From the NCBI GenBank assembly GCA_019828565.1, contig JAHDYR010000033.1:62001-126000 (forward strand): 64,000 nt of DNA, read 5' to 3'. Position 1 is the stretch's first letter. Each line of letters begins with the position of its first letter. The stretch comes from Carpediemonas membranifera. Its lineage: Eukaryota; Fornicata. The notes beneath the pieces are model-generated. The model did not search any database. It had not been told where the DNA came from and saw nothing but the letters and a program-made list of their open reading frames with translations. Position numbers and translations under genes: made by a program. Of the stretch, positions 48,617-57,275 are shown in pieces.

Positions 48617-49899
48617 TTACTCACTGTTCTGGATCACCAATTCGTACGACGAGTAACAGTCGGGACAGAGCCGAATCTTGGGAATCGACTTGCCACAGAT
48701 GACAATCTTCAGCAGCTCCATCTGTACGCAGTTGGCAGAGTTACAGAACCAGTGCCCGCACTGCCTACAGTGCACGGCTGAGTCGTTGCGTCGGCATGCG
48801 TAACACTTCTTCTCATTGAGGCAATAGCTACACGTGTATTTCCAGCGACCCTTAGTGGACTCGGCCCAGTTCTTGTTCTTTCCAGTCTTAGGCCGGGGAG
48901 GGACACAGCGTGAGTTGTCGTGGAAGTTCACTTTGCATTCCTGGCAAGTCACAAACTTTGACGTCACGCGATTGTCGATCCAGTCCAGACTGTGGCAATG
49001 GCCGCAACAGAAACAAAGCAGCCTATTCTGAATGTCGAGAATCGAGAAAGAATCATCACCGACCTCAGACACATCGTCATCGTTGTCCCCTTGGCTGGCC
49101 AGACGTGCCTCCACGGTGGCGAGCCTCTGATCGACACTCATCGCGACACGGTGAACATCGTGCAGCACAATCGACTCGCGAGGCGCTTGAGGGGAAGCTG
49201 GAGAGGGAACCGAAGTGGGACCGGACGATGAGTGCAGGAAAGGCTTCACTTTTCACGCAAAGCTCTTGCTTCACGTGTGTAAGGGCGGGGGTGGCAGGGT
49301 TGGGGATTTCAACTGTTCTGCACTTGCCCACAAATCTCTCCGGGTCATTGATATCGGGCACACAGAGATTAAAGTCTCGGGAGTCGAGATTATCTGGCAC
49401 AGGAATATTGAGTCTCGACAGGACGGATCTGATCGCGCTGGTTAGCTCCGAACGGACTGGGCGAGGAGCTCTTGCAGAGAGCATGGACAACCTTGGGTTT
49501 CCCGTCAGATATGGCCACAGTCACCCCCATCGTCTCAGCCCAATCTCGGACGTTCTTCGCAACAACCCTTCCCATCGAGACGCCAGGTTTCAACTTCAGC
49601 TCATCGAGGAAGTCCGGTGTTTCGGAGCACGGCTGAAGAAACGACACGATGATGTGGTTGAACGCATTTCCGAGCTTTTTGATGGACAGGCCAGTTGGGT
49701 TTGAGTCAAAGACGTCAAACGCAAACGTGAAGAAGGCCTTAAGCATGCCCATCATGAGAATTGACCGGCAAGTACTCAAAGCGGTTGTGTTCCACTTCGT
49801 CATCGGTCTCGATCTCTTAGAAACAGCCTTAACTGCATGATCGTCCGCCATGTTCTCATTTACGGCCGCGCGCTTCGTTTCTAGCTCCGTTTCTGTCAT
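48617..49899 (-). CDS. Cys/His-rich zinc-finger protein between the two large ORFs (frame changes)
   Basis: Three minus-strand frames follow each other. 49899 onward: MTETELETKRAAVNENMADD ... SIKKLGNAFNHIIVSF. From about 49490: SAIRSVLSRLNIPVPDNLDS. From about 49249: a helical linker, then FCCGHCHSLDWIDN, CQECKVNFHDNSRC, CSYCLNEKKCYACRRNDSAV, HCRQCGHWFCNSANC and CPDCY. The last part is a dense array of CxxC and CxxH pairs like tandem PHD/RING-type treble-clef fingers. Each frame change is +1, so short introns of 3n+1 length (for example 31 nt at about 49243-49273) would also explain them, though no consensus donor is seen. It may be a DNA- or histone-binding partner of the element. Confidence 0.5.
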
Positions 49900-50089
49900 T
49901 CCAGAGTAGATTTTCTACTAAAAATTGGCATTGTTACAACCAATCATTAACATTAATAGAGAAGGAGAATAAAGACTCACCAGCCCGCGGCCAATCGTGA
50001 CTCAGGTTCGCATCAGACGTCGAAAGAGACGAGTTAAACATGAGGCTGGGCAATTGTCTTCTGAGCTAATCCTTAACCTTTCAAAGAGG

Positions 50090-52611
50090 ATGCTAATACC
50101 GAAGTGGACGCTATTACACGGCACTATTTATGCTCCTCAAGAGGATACTGGCATCAACACCATTCTATGCAGCGTGTACCTTTCCATTGACTCAGATAAC
50201 GTCAGCACACATCGGTTTCGTGTTTCCAAAGCTCCCCAACGCCGTGAGTTCGTCCAGGTTGTTCAAGAGTTGCTCAGTGCAGGATATATATGTCGCCAGG
50301 ATGTTTCAAAGCAGCTGTACCCCTCTCCGACTGCCACATCTATCGCTGCGGAGAAGAGGAATCACACGACTTACCCAAGAGCCTACGTGAAGCATACATC
50401 CGCAGTTGACACTCTCGCAGCCGAGAATGAGTGTCTACGGAAGCGTCTGGCCGACACGGAGCGCCTGATTCAACTAACGAACCAGCTCAAGTCCATCACA
50501 AACGGATACAATGCCGTTAACGACGAGATCCGCATAATGAACTCTCTTGCAGGTAGGCTTAACCTTGATATTGTGCGGATATCTCCTGTTACCTCGAAGA
50601 TCAAGTCTCTCGCGTGTAATATCCAGAATATGGAGGAGATAGAATCACTTCTCCAATCTGACACCGCTTGGAGGAGATTTATCCGCAGTCACGTTCCCGC
50701 CAACATTCAGCACAGGGTAACGGCGAGAAGGTCTGATCAGGCCAATCAGGAATATGAGCTCGACCTCATCACCCATGTCGAAGCTCCTCTTGATGTTGTA
50801 CGATCATCTATTCAGGGCGACTCGGCCCATGCAGAGCACGTTGCAGGAAAGATCGTCGTCTTCTATGACTCAGAGCAGGACCGTGAGACTCACTATAGCA
50901 TCATGAAAGAGCAAGGCCTCACCCCTCGGATGCAGACGAGTGCAAGATATACCCATGTATATCATGCATCATTTGATATCATGGAGTATTATCGCCAAGC
51001 GGTTGCATTCCCCGTATCGCTGGAGACGTCACGATCCGGGCGCAAGAGTGCAGCTCGGACATTAAGACGACAGAGTCATTCCGCTGAGACGGGGACGATC
51101 CCACTCGTGTTAGAGTTGTGGGTCGATGCGTGGAGAGGGCTGACAACCGCTGTTAAGATTCGTTTCCTCGACGACTCCCACAAAGTCTTTCCGTCTGGTG
51201 CGACTCCTCCTTTCCGGATTCTTGAATACAACGGCCCAGAAAGTCTCATCACTGAGCATTTTGCCTTCATTGAACAGTCCATCGAGAGCACACACCGCGA
51301 GGTGCTGGAAGTCAGGAACACGGGTCTCCTCTGCCGAGTAACGCGTGTCTTTATTATCGCTGACCATCCAGCCATGTCCAAGGTTTGCGGGGCACTCATT
51401 GGAGGCAATTACCCCTCGCCATTCAGTCCCGTTCATTCGAAGAACAAGGGCTGGAGTCCCTTTGGTCGCACCCCGCGCTGCACCTTGGCAGATATCCTGC
51501 TGGCGAAGCATAAGTCACAGTTCGACACTATTATGGACAGAGAGGCCAAATGGGGATCCTTCTATAACCATCAGAAGAAGTGCATCGCTCCCACTTTGTT
51601 TGAGACGTCGACTGCGTCGCTGCCCAGAGACTGCGTCTTCTTATTCCCTCCAATCATGCATGTCAGTCATGACTTTGTGTCGTTGATTCATGCCATGTGC
51701 CGCATGTTCAAGCCAGAGCCAATTGACCCAGAGAGCGACCCTCGTCAAATTAAGGAGGTGAAGGCAAGGAACGCGATGCTAGCGAATCTGGCGTCGTTTG
51801 AGCCACCCAGCCGTACGACGGGCTGCAACGAGCAAGTCAAGGGGAGAAAGATGATAGCATCGATTGGACTTAAGCTGCATCGTGCGTTCCCGCCCCCGTG
51901 CAGTCATTATTCATACTCGCTGCATACCTCCAGGAGCACTACTATTCCCACGAGGATGTAACTGAGAACATGGTCGTGTGGCATCGCTTGACAGCACTTC
52001 TCGTGCACCTCTTCTCTGTGACCATGTGTCTTAGCACATCTAACACGGTTGCCCCAGACATTCCGATCCGTCAACCATCTGCGACTCCCGATACGGCGCC
52101 GTGTGTTGATACACTTCACGGATTGGCGCGTATTGCCGCGCTGCCGGATATACAAGCGAAGACTCGGGCTTCCTTTGGTCGAGTCATCGAAGAGTGCTTT
52201 GAACGTGATTTCATTGGGAATCAGGAGAGTCGAGTGCGATTGCGTCAGAACCAGACGGTTCTTGAGAGCACTATTCTGAAGGAGCAGGTTGAGTTGCTGT
52301 TCAGATGCCTTCGTGGAGTGATTTCCTACGGAAGACGCGAAACAGATGTCCCACCCCAGTCACCCCTGAAACATATGCGCATTCATAAGTGTTGTAAGGA
52401 TGCCAATTGGTGGCTTCGTATCCGGAGTGTGCATTCTAAGACGCTGACAGCGACTGAGTGCCAAAAGCTGCACATGGTGTTTACGAAGGAAGTCAACGGC
52501 CTATGGCGCACTGTCTTGTCGAAAGCAGACTGTACCTTTGACTCAGACTGGCTGTATGTTCCCATTCACGAGCAGGGACACACTCTTGATGTTTGCATAT
52601 GTAAGAGATAG
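50090..52611 (+). CDS. Large protein 2 of the inverted pair (DDE-transposase-like, one frame change)
   Basis: The frame is open from 49997 (GTG) and the first ATG is 50090. Blocks shared with large protein 1: LVLELWVDAWRGLTTAVKIR (Asp about 344), IIADHPAMSKVCGALIGGNY then PSPFSP (about 424), FLFPPIMHVSHDFVSL and RTTGCNEQVKGRK (about 575). A frame change in the C-rich run near 51893 moves into the frame VQSLFILAAYLQEHYYSHED, which again matches protein 1 (LRSFIFLIGKLQALYYSSDH). It then extends about 200 aa beyond the end of protein 1, with a Cys/Trp-rich end (HKCCKDANWWLRIR ... HTLDVCICKR). The N-terminal 300 aa are different from protein 1. The shift makes this copy defective, unless it is an error or is spliced. 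Confidence 0.6.
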
Positions 52612-52659
52612 TAAAGATCGGATTTAGTCTCGCGGTCAATCTCACGTGGCCCAGAGCAG

Positions 52660-52711
52660 CGTGCTCCTGGAATCAACAGGGCATAAAACACCCTGCGTAT
52701 TCCGGTAGCAC
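52660..52711 (-). repeat. Right copy of inverted hairpin element
   Basis: On the minus strand it reads GTGCTACCGGAATACGCAGG, then a hairpin (CAGGG...CCCTG), then TTGATTCCAGGAGC, matching 45640-45690. It lies 49 bp after the stop of large protein 2. Confidence 0.7.
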
Positions 52712-52815
52712 ACCGTTCTGACTCATACGTCCGTCTCTGGTTGTCGTATACAGGTCTATTTACGTGTTTGGCGATGGCGCTCCCTTAAATCTGCTTGAAC
52801 AGCGTGTCGTGGCTG

Positions 52816-53022
52816 TCAGTATGCTGCAAATGTCTCAGCGAGAAAGGAGTCACCAATCGCGTTCAGCTTTCTTGTTTCTCGCCTGATAAGGCTCGTAATA
52901 TCGTTCAAGCGTGAATCTATGAAGTAATGGGACTGAATGGCCTCTATTGCGTCAATTTCTTGCGTAATCGTTGTTGAATGGCCTAGAATAGATGTTGCAG
53001 CTGCTTCCAGCTCCTGTTGCAT
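52816..53022 (-). CDS. Small ORF converging on large protein 2
   Basis: The 68-aa frame MQQELEAAATSILGHSTTIT ... IQSHYFIDSRLNDITSLIRR is helical. It mirrors the position of the small ORF at 45340-45501: on the far side of the hairpin element and converging on the large ORF. A TGCACTTTGCACG motif lies about 60 bp upstream on its strand. Similarity between the two small products is weak and needs an alignment. Confidence 0.4.
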   Translation of the reverse strand: MQQELEAAATSILGHSTTITQEIDAIEAIQSHYFIDSRLNDITSLIRRETRKLNAIGDSFLAETFAAY

Positions 53023-53395
53023 AGTATATGCTGTGTTTTGGATAATTGGTCGTGTTCAGGCAGAATTTTTTCGTGCAAAGTGCAGGCTAATACGCGCCCT
53101 TAAACTGTGGGATCAGCCGATGGGTAAATATACTGAGAAAAAACCATATAGCTGAGTTCACTGTCTTGTGCTGAATACGGTGGTGCCATTTATTTCTCTG
53201 AATCGCTAAGTTTTGTCAGCGTTGACCGCGCACGACCGGTCGTCCTTACGCGATGTCACCAACACCATCATATTCTTCCCCCTGATATTCTACGTGTCCC
53301 CCAGTCTGGATTCGTGGTCTGCAATATTCACAGAGATATTCGCCTTCTCTTTCGCGAATTTGACTCTGATCAAGTCGAAAACCGAAAAAACGACC

Positions 53396-53513
53396 ATATC
53401 TCGAAATCTACACGTTGGAATCGGTACCAGAGTGATTTTGCGCATATGTACATCCCGTCAGCAGTCTGCAAAATCACTCTCATACCGATTCCAACGTGTC
53501 AATTTTGAGATAT
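53396..53513. repeat. Long imperfect inverted repeat (46-bp arms)
   Basis: Arms 53396-53441 and 53468-53513 (ATATCTCGAAATCTACACGT... / reverse complement) with about 5 mismatches and a 26-bp spacer. It could form a long hairpin in RNA, or be the remnant of a foldback element. Confidence 0.75.
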
Positions 53514-53690
53514 TGCTCGTTTCATCGTTTTGCCTTAACCTGCGTCGCAAAGAAGTCGAAATCAGTGCTTAGACCGCACTTTACCTCTTTACAGGCTCTC
53601 TGCATACGCGCTTTAGTATGCAATGAAGGTATTCATTTTCCCGTAAATTGTTTAAATTCAATGAATACTTCATTTTCGGTCCGGAAGAAA

Positions 53691-53726
53691 TAGATAATCT
53701 AGGGTTTTTAGGCCCTAGATTATCTA
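53691..53726. repeat. Perfect 14-bp hairpin
   Basis: TAGATAATCTAGGG, an 8-base loop, CCCTAGATTATCTA; a shorter related palindrome (GTAGAT T ATCTAC) follows at 53737-53749. Confidence 0.75.
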
Positions 53727-53905
53727 GAAAAAATCGTAGATTATCTACCGACTTTCACAGTATGGCGAGCATAAAGTGCGCGAATGCGCGGGTCAGTTCC
53801 CCCGTTTTCAGCGAAGCTGATGCGACAACACAGAGGCAAGCGAATCCTTACACCTCAGGCGTTTCCAAGAGGCCGTTGTCTGCCAGGATCTATAAGCAGT
53901 GATGA

Positions 53906-54233
53906 GATATACGGATTTCAGACTTTCTGCCTGCACGACCTCAAATGTTGACTCCCCTCGGCACCGAAAAGGCACCTATATCCATGAATACCCTCTACAG
54001 TGATGTATCCACCCGATAAATGGATTTCAAATTTGTCGGGTCTCATGATAAATGGATTTCAGACTTTCGTACTGTTGGCCAGCTGAGAATTTATGAACGA
54101 CCTCTAGAATATTTTGAAATGCAAGAACGTGCCTATGGCACTCTTTTGTACCCCTGAACACGGGTTGACCACTGTTTTGGGCATTTGGAGATTCGAATTT
54201 TTGTGCATGACGAAAGTCTGAAATCCGTATATC
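53906..54233. repeat. 22-bp perfect inverted repeat flanking 284 bp, with an internal half site
   Basis: GATATACGGATTTCAGACTT then TC at 53906-53927 and its exact reverse complement at 54212-54233. A third copy of the core GGATTTCAGACTTTCG lies at 54054-54069, and ATAAATGGATTTCA occurs twice (54016 and 54048). The right arm ends one base before the ATG of the recombinase-like gene, so the array may be its operator or recombination site. Confidence 0.8.
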
Positions 54234-54234
54234 G

Positions 54235-55457
54235 ATGGAAGGAAGCCCGCAGGAGATGGAAACAACCATGGAAGCTGTGAAGAATGCTTGGTTGTGCACC
54301 ATCAGTAAGAAATCTTCCCGGAAAGCGGCTGCAAACAACCTTTCGCGGTTCGTTCAATTCTTACAACGTGAGCGAGGGAGTACCGAGGACGAAGCGCTCT
54401 CCGTGATCCGGTCCGAGGAGGTTAGATCGCTTGTGCCCGGTTTTGCTGCATCATTGAACAAGGCAACCGCTGCTGTCACTCTCAGTGCCGTCAACTCATT
54501 CCGAAACTCCGGCAGAGACAATGTCAAGCCGCTTGGGCAGTTTGAGCCTGTCGCATCGGAAGCTATTGTCCGACTAGTCTTCCCCTACAATGCGCTGGCT
54601 CTTATCATCAGCCACACGGGCATGACTGCCACATCAGCCCGCGATATTGATGTGAGCGAGCTCCAGATTCCCCGGAACTCTCTGACTGGTTGCTATTCAC
54701 CGGGGCACCATCTGCGATGTCCGCTGTGATGCCTAGCACCTTCTCGCAGGCTCTCAAGTCGGTCGGGCTGAGTGTTAACCAGCTTCGCTATGCGCCCACT
54801 GTGCATGTCGATCTCAATCAGCTCAAGAAGCGGGTGATTGAGACACAAAGACGGACTGGCAGGCCCAGGGATCCGATCAAGGTTCGTAAGGTCATTAAGG
54901 ACAAGCGCATCAGCCTGACCGATGAGCAGTTCAGGCACCAGTTGGCGTCCAGTCACTTAACGACCACGCGGCGCCCAACGATCCTCGATCTCAACCCGGA
55001 GATCCGAAGCTCTGCCGACCTGGTGCCGCCGACGCTCGATAACTGGCTTTACAACAGGCTCAAGGCCAGAATGATCGAGCTTCACGATACTAAGAAGAAA
55101 GAGAGGCAGAGCGAGGCTGACAAGGAGGCGGAGTTCGGCTCGCCGACTCGCGAGACAGAGATGCCAGAGGGCGAGAGAGAGGGCGATACTGACGAGGAGG
55201 CGGTGTCCGACGAGCCAGCTTACCAGGCAGAGTGGATGCACTACGAGGTGCCAGCTCGCGAGGAGAGCGAGGAGGGCGCCTTTGGTGAGGAGGTGGACTT
55301 ATGCAAGAGTGCCGATGAGGAACCAAAGATCGACCACGACGAGCATGGCGGGGAGGTGGCGGGCAGAGATGGTGATGGGGAGATTCAAGAGAACGTGACT
55401 GATGAGGAGCGCTCAGAGAGCGATACTGCCGACAGTATCGTCTTTTCCTTCATCTGA
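54235..55457 (+). CDS. Tyrosine-recombinase-like protein, one frame change
   Basis: The first frame (54235-54729) reads NNLSRFVQFLQRERGSTEDE ... AASLNKATAAVTLSAVNSFR, like the helical core-binding domain of tyrosine recombinases. LIISHTGMTATSARDIDVSE follows, at the place of box I (TGLRxSEL), although the arginine context is altered. The second frame (from about 54690) reads WLLFTGAPSAMSAVMPSTFS then QALKSVGLSVNQLRYAPTVH, like the F-x-x-a-l-k-x-x-G-x-x-x-x-x-x-H-x-x-R part, then a basic linker and a long acidic tail. The two frames join near 54690 with one shift. The catalytic residues are not convincingly complete, so the call is tentative; a Crypton-like or regulatory relative is possible. 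Confidence 0.4.
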
Positions 55458-55583
55458 CATTGTAAAGAGGAAGAGTTTATGATTGGAGCATAGCTGATGT
55501 CCATAAACACCATTCATAAGCCAGTCCTGTCTTGTTTTCCACTGCTACTTCTCTCGTTGCGACGCACAGCTAGCTGTCGCGAA

Positions 55584-55594
55584 ATGCACTTTAA
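55584..55594 (+). promoter_or_regulatory. Candidate core promoter motif of the kinase (ATGCACTTTAA)
   Basis: It lies 27 bp before ATG 55622. Confidence 0.45.
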
Positions 55595-55621
55595 GACCGA
55601 ATTTCACACAGCTACCTGTGC

Positions 55622-56644
55622 ATGGTGTTTGAGCTAGATAGCGACAAGCTGGAGCGACTGACTTCCTTACCTGGTAATAGTAGACAATATCTGCACGACT
55701 TTGAACCTGAAAAGCTGCAGGTTGTGATCAAAGTTGATGAGCATTATGGTATGGAGGTTCCCACCCTGCTAGCGCTCAAGGACAGTCCGCATGTCCTCCC
55801 TGTCGTCGATACAGGTTTTGTCGACCGTGATCCAGCCTTCATGGCTCCTTTGGTCAACTGTACCCCCTTCGCTGGCATCTGCAAGGCTCACTCCAGCGTG
55901 CAGTTCCGCTATGTTTCGCATCTGCTGCAGGCAGTATGCTACATGCATGACCACGGGGTTGTCCATTGCGATATTAAGCCAGACAACTTCCTCTTCAGCA
56001 AGAGTCAGAAGGGATACCTCATTGATTTTGGGTCTGCAATGAGGAAGCCGGCTAATGGCGACGACAGGTGGGCCATACAACTGAGATTCGCATCCGAGTA
56101 TCGCGGCACCCATGGATATTTGCCCCCAGAGCTTTTCTACGAGTACCTTGTCTCGCGCTCAGTGATTCCTGCTGCACGCGACACCTCCAAGCTCGCGCGC
56201 ATGACGGCAGGGGCTCTTTCCGTCACTTCTTATGTCGTGACACCTGCATCGGACATTTACTCTTGCGGTATTGTCATTATGATGCTCGTTAACGGTCTCT
56301 CTAAGTCCCCCTTTGCCGCGAAGGTGACTGACATGGGTGCAAACATGGCGCAGATCGACAACAAGAAGAAGAAGAAGATGCTGAAGCTTGGTAGCTTGCT
56401 GAACTGGTGCCAATTCTATGGTGGGCAGTTGCAGTTGTCACCTCAGGCACAGACACATTTCAAAGATTGCCTCGAGTGTGTCAACGTGAACTCTGAGCTC
56501 CCGATTCGCGGCACCACGCCACCTACTTGTCTCAGCCTGTACGACCTGGCAATGCAGATGCTCCACATCGCCGATAAAAAATTGCAAATTTTGAGATACA
56601 GAAGATTGAATCTGTCCCCCAGAAAACCGAACATACTCCGATGA
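55622..56644 (+). CDS. Divergent Ser/Thr protein kinase
   Basis: The 340-aa kinase has the catalytic loop HCDIKPDNFLFS (about 117-128, with Cys in place of the usual Arg of HRD), the metal-binding DFGS (about 137) and a GYLPPE motif (about 167) in place of APE. VVIKVDEHYG near residue 38 may hold the ATP-binding lysine. No glycine-rich loop is recognisable. A Lys run (NKKKKKM) sits in the C lobe. The HxD and DFG aspartates suggest activity, while the missing Gly loop and the HCD change suggest an atypical kinase. The family is not assigned. It stands between the accessory island and Gypsy-D, and could be host or cargo. Its final codons lie in one arm of an inverted repeat (56612-56694). Confidence 0.75.
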   Translation: MVFELDSDKLERLTSLPGNSRQYLHDFEPEKLQVVIKVDEHYGMEVPTLLALKDSPHVLPVVDTGFVDRDPAFMAPLVNCTPFAGICKAHSSVQFRYVSHLLQAVCYMHDHGVVHCDIKPDNFLFSKSQKGYLIDFGSAMRKPANGDDRWAIQLRFASEYRGTHGYLPPELFYEYLVSRSVIPAARDTSKLARMTAGALSVTSYVVTPASDIYSCGIVIMMLVNGLSKSPFAAKVTDMGANMAQIDNKKKKKMLKLGSLLNWCQFYGGQLQLSPQAQTHFKDCLECVNVNSELPIRGTTPPTCLSLYDLAMQMLHIADKKLQILRYRRLNLSPRKPNILR

Positions 56645-56694
56645 TGTATACTGACTATATACCACCGTAGTATGGCCTGCTTTCTGGGGGACAG
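56612..56694. repeat. 14-bp perfect inverted repeat at the kinase 3' end
   Basis: CTGTCCCCCAGAAA (56612-56625) and TTTCTGGGGGACAG (56681-56694), 55 bp apart, spanning the stop codon. It could be a 3'-UTR hairpin or a decayed element end. Confidence 0.7.
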
Positions 56695-57008
56695 CTTCAT
56701 TCTTTTGATTGGTTGATTCAGTCATTAGTTCCCGGCGACTGAGAAGGAGTTGACGCATAAAAACAACAGAGGATACTCTTTAGAACACACAGACTTTGCT
56801 GACAAGGCCACTTGGTCGTACGACCACTTTTGCCTTCGACCTTAAAATGCGAGAGGCAATTTGCTCGACCACCAATCTCGCACATGTTACATCAAGCATG
56901 GATATGTCATTAATGCACTCGCATCTATCATTTCAGCTGCTTCTTAGGACTTCGAACGCCCTGAAGCACAAATAAGGAATTTGCGTTTATCCTCCGTATA
57001 TCCCCGGA
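56695..57008. other. Intergenic, nothing recognised
   Basis: About 310 bp between the kinase hairpin and the truncated end of Gypsy-D. Confidence 0.5.
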
Positions 57009-57135
57009 TTAACTGGCCATTCTAACAGTATGATGCCACGCGGTCTGGCGCGCTTGGATCTGTCGAGTCTTCAGACATGCCGGACAGGTCCGAACGAAGG
57101 CGTCGATGTAGGGGTCAATGGTCTCGCGTTGAGCT
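57009..57135 (-). pseudogene. Gypsy-D integrase zinc-binding fragment
   Basis: RETIDPYIDAFVRTCPACLK continues the H-x-x-H part (GHPSARIIRRLATPAC) found on the other side of Gypsy-C. A stop follows about 20 codons later, where homology ends. Confidence 0.7.
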
Positions 57136-57217
57136 TGTCGGTTGAAATCATTTACAGTAAACCGCAGCGGGGTAAAAGTGGTCAAAACTGGACGGAGCAG
57201 TTTATAGACCGGTGACA
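57136..57217 (-). repeat. Gypsy-C 3' LTR (82 bp)
   Basis: Reads as identical to 61413-61494. The plus strand starts TGTCGGTTGAAATC and ends CGGTGACA; it contains GAGCAGTTTATAGACC, which resembles the host promoter motif. Confidence 0.95.
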
Positions 57218-57275
57218 CTACCTCCCTTTTTGATGAGAAAACCCCCAACCTGCAAGGAACGGGGGAAAAAGATGG

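Noticed and set aside
48359-48781. 140-aa plus-strand ORF in the accessory island
   Set aside because: Low-complexity Arg/Glu/Gly text that overlaps the zinc-finger gene on the other strand; no motif.
57240-57260. Short homopolymer-like stretch near the Gypsy-C 3' end as a LINE tail
   Set aside because: It lies between the pol stop and the polypurine tract of Gypsy-C and is explained by that element.
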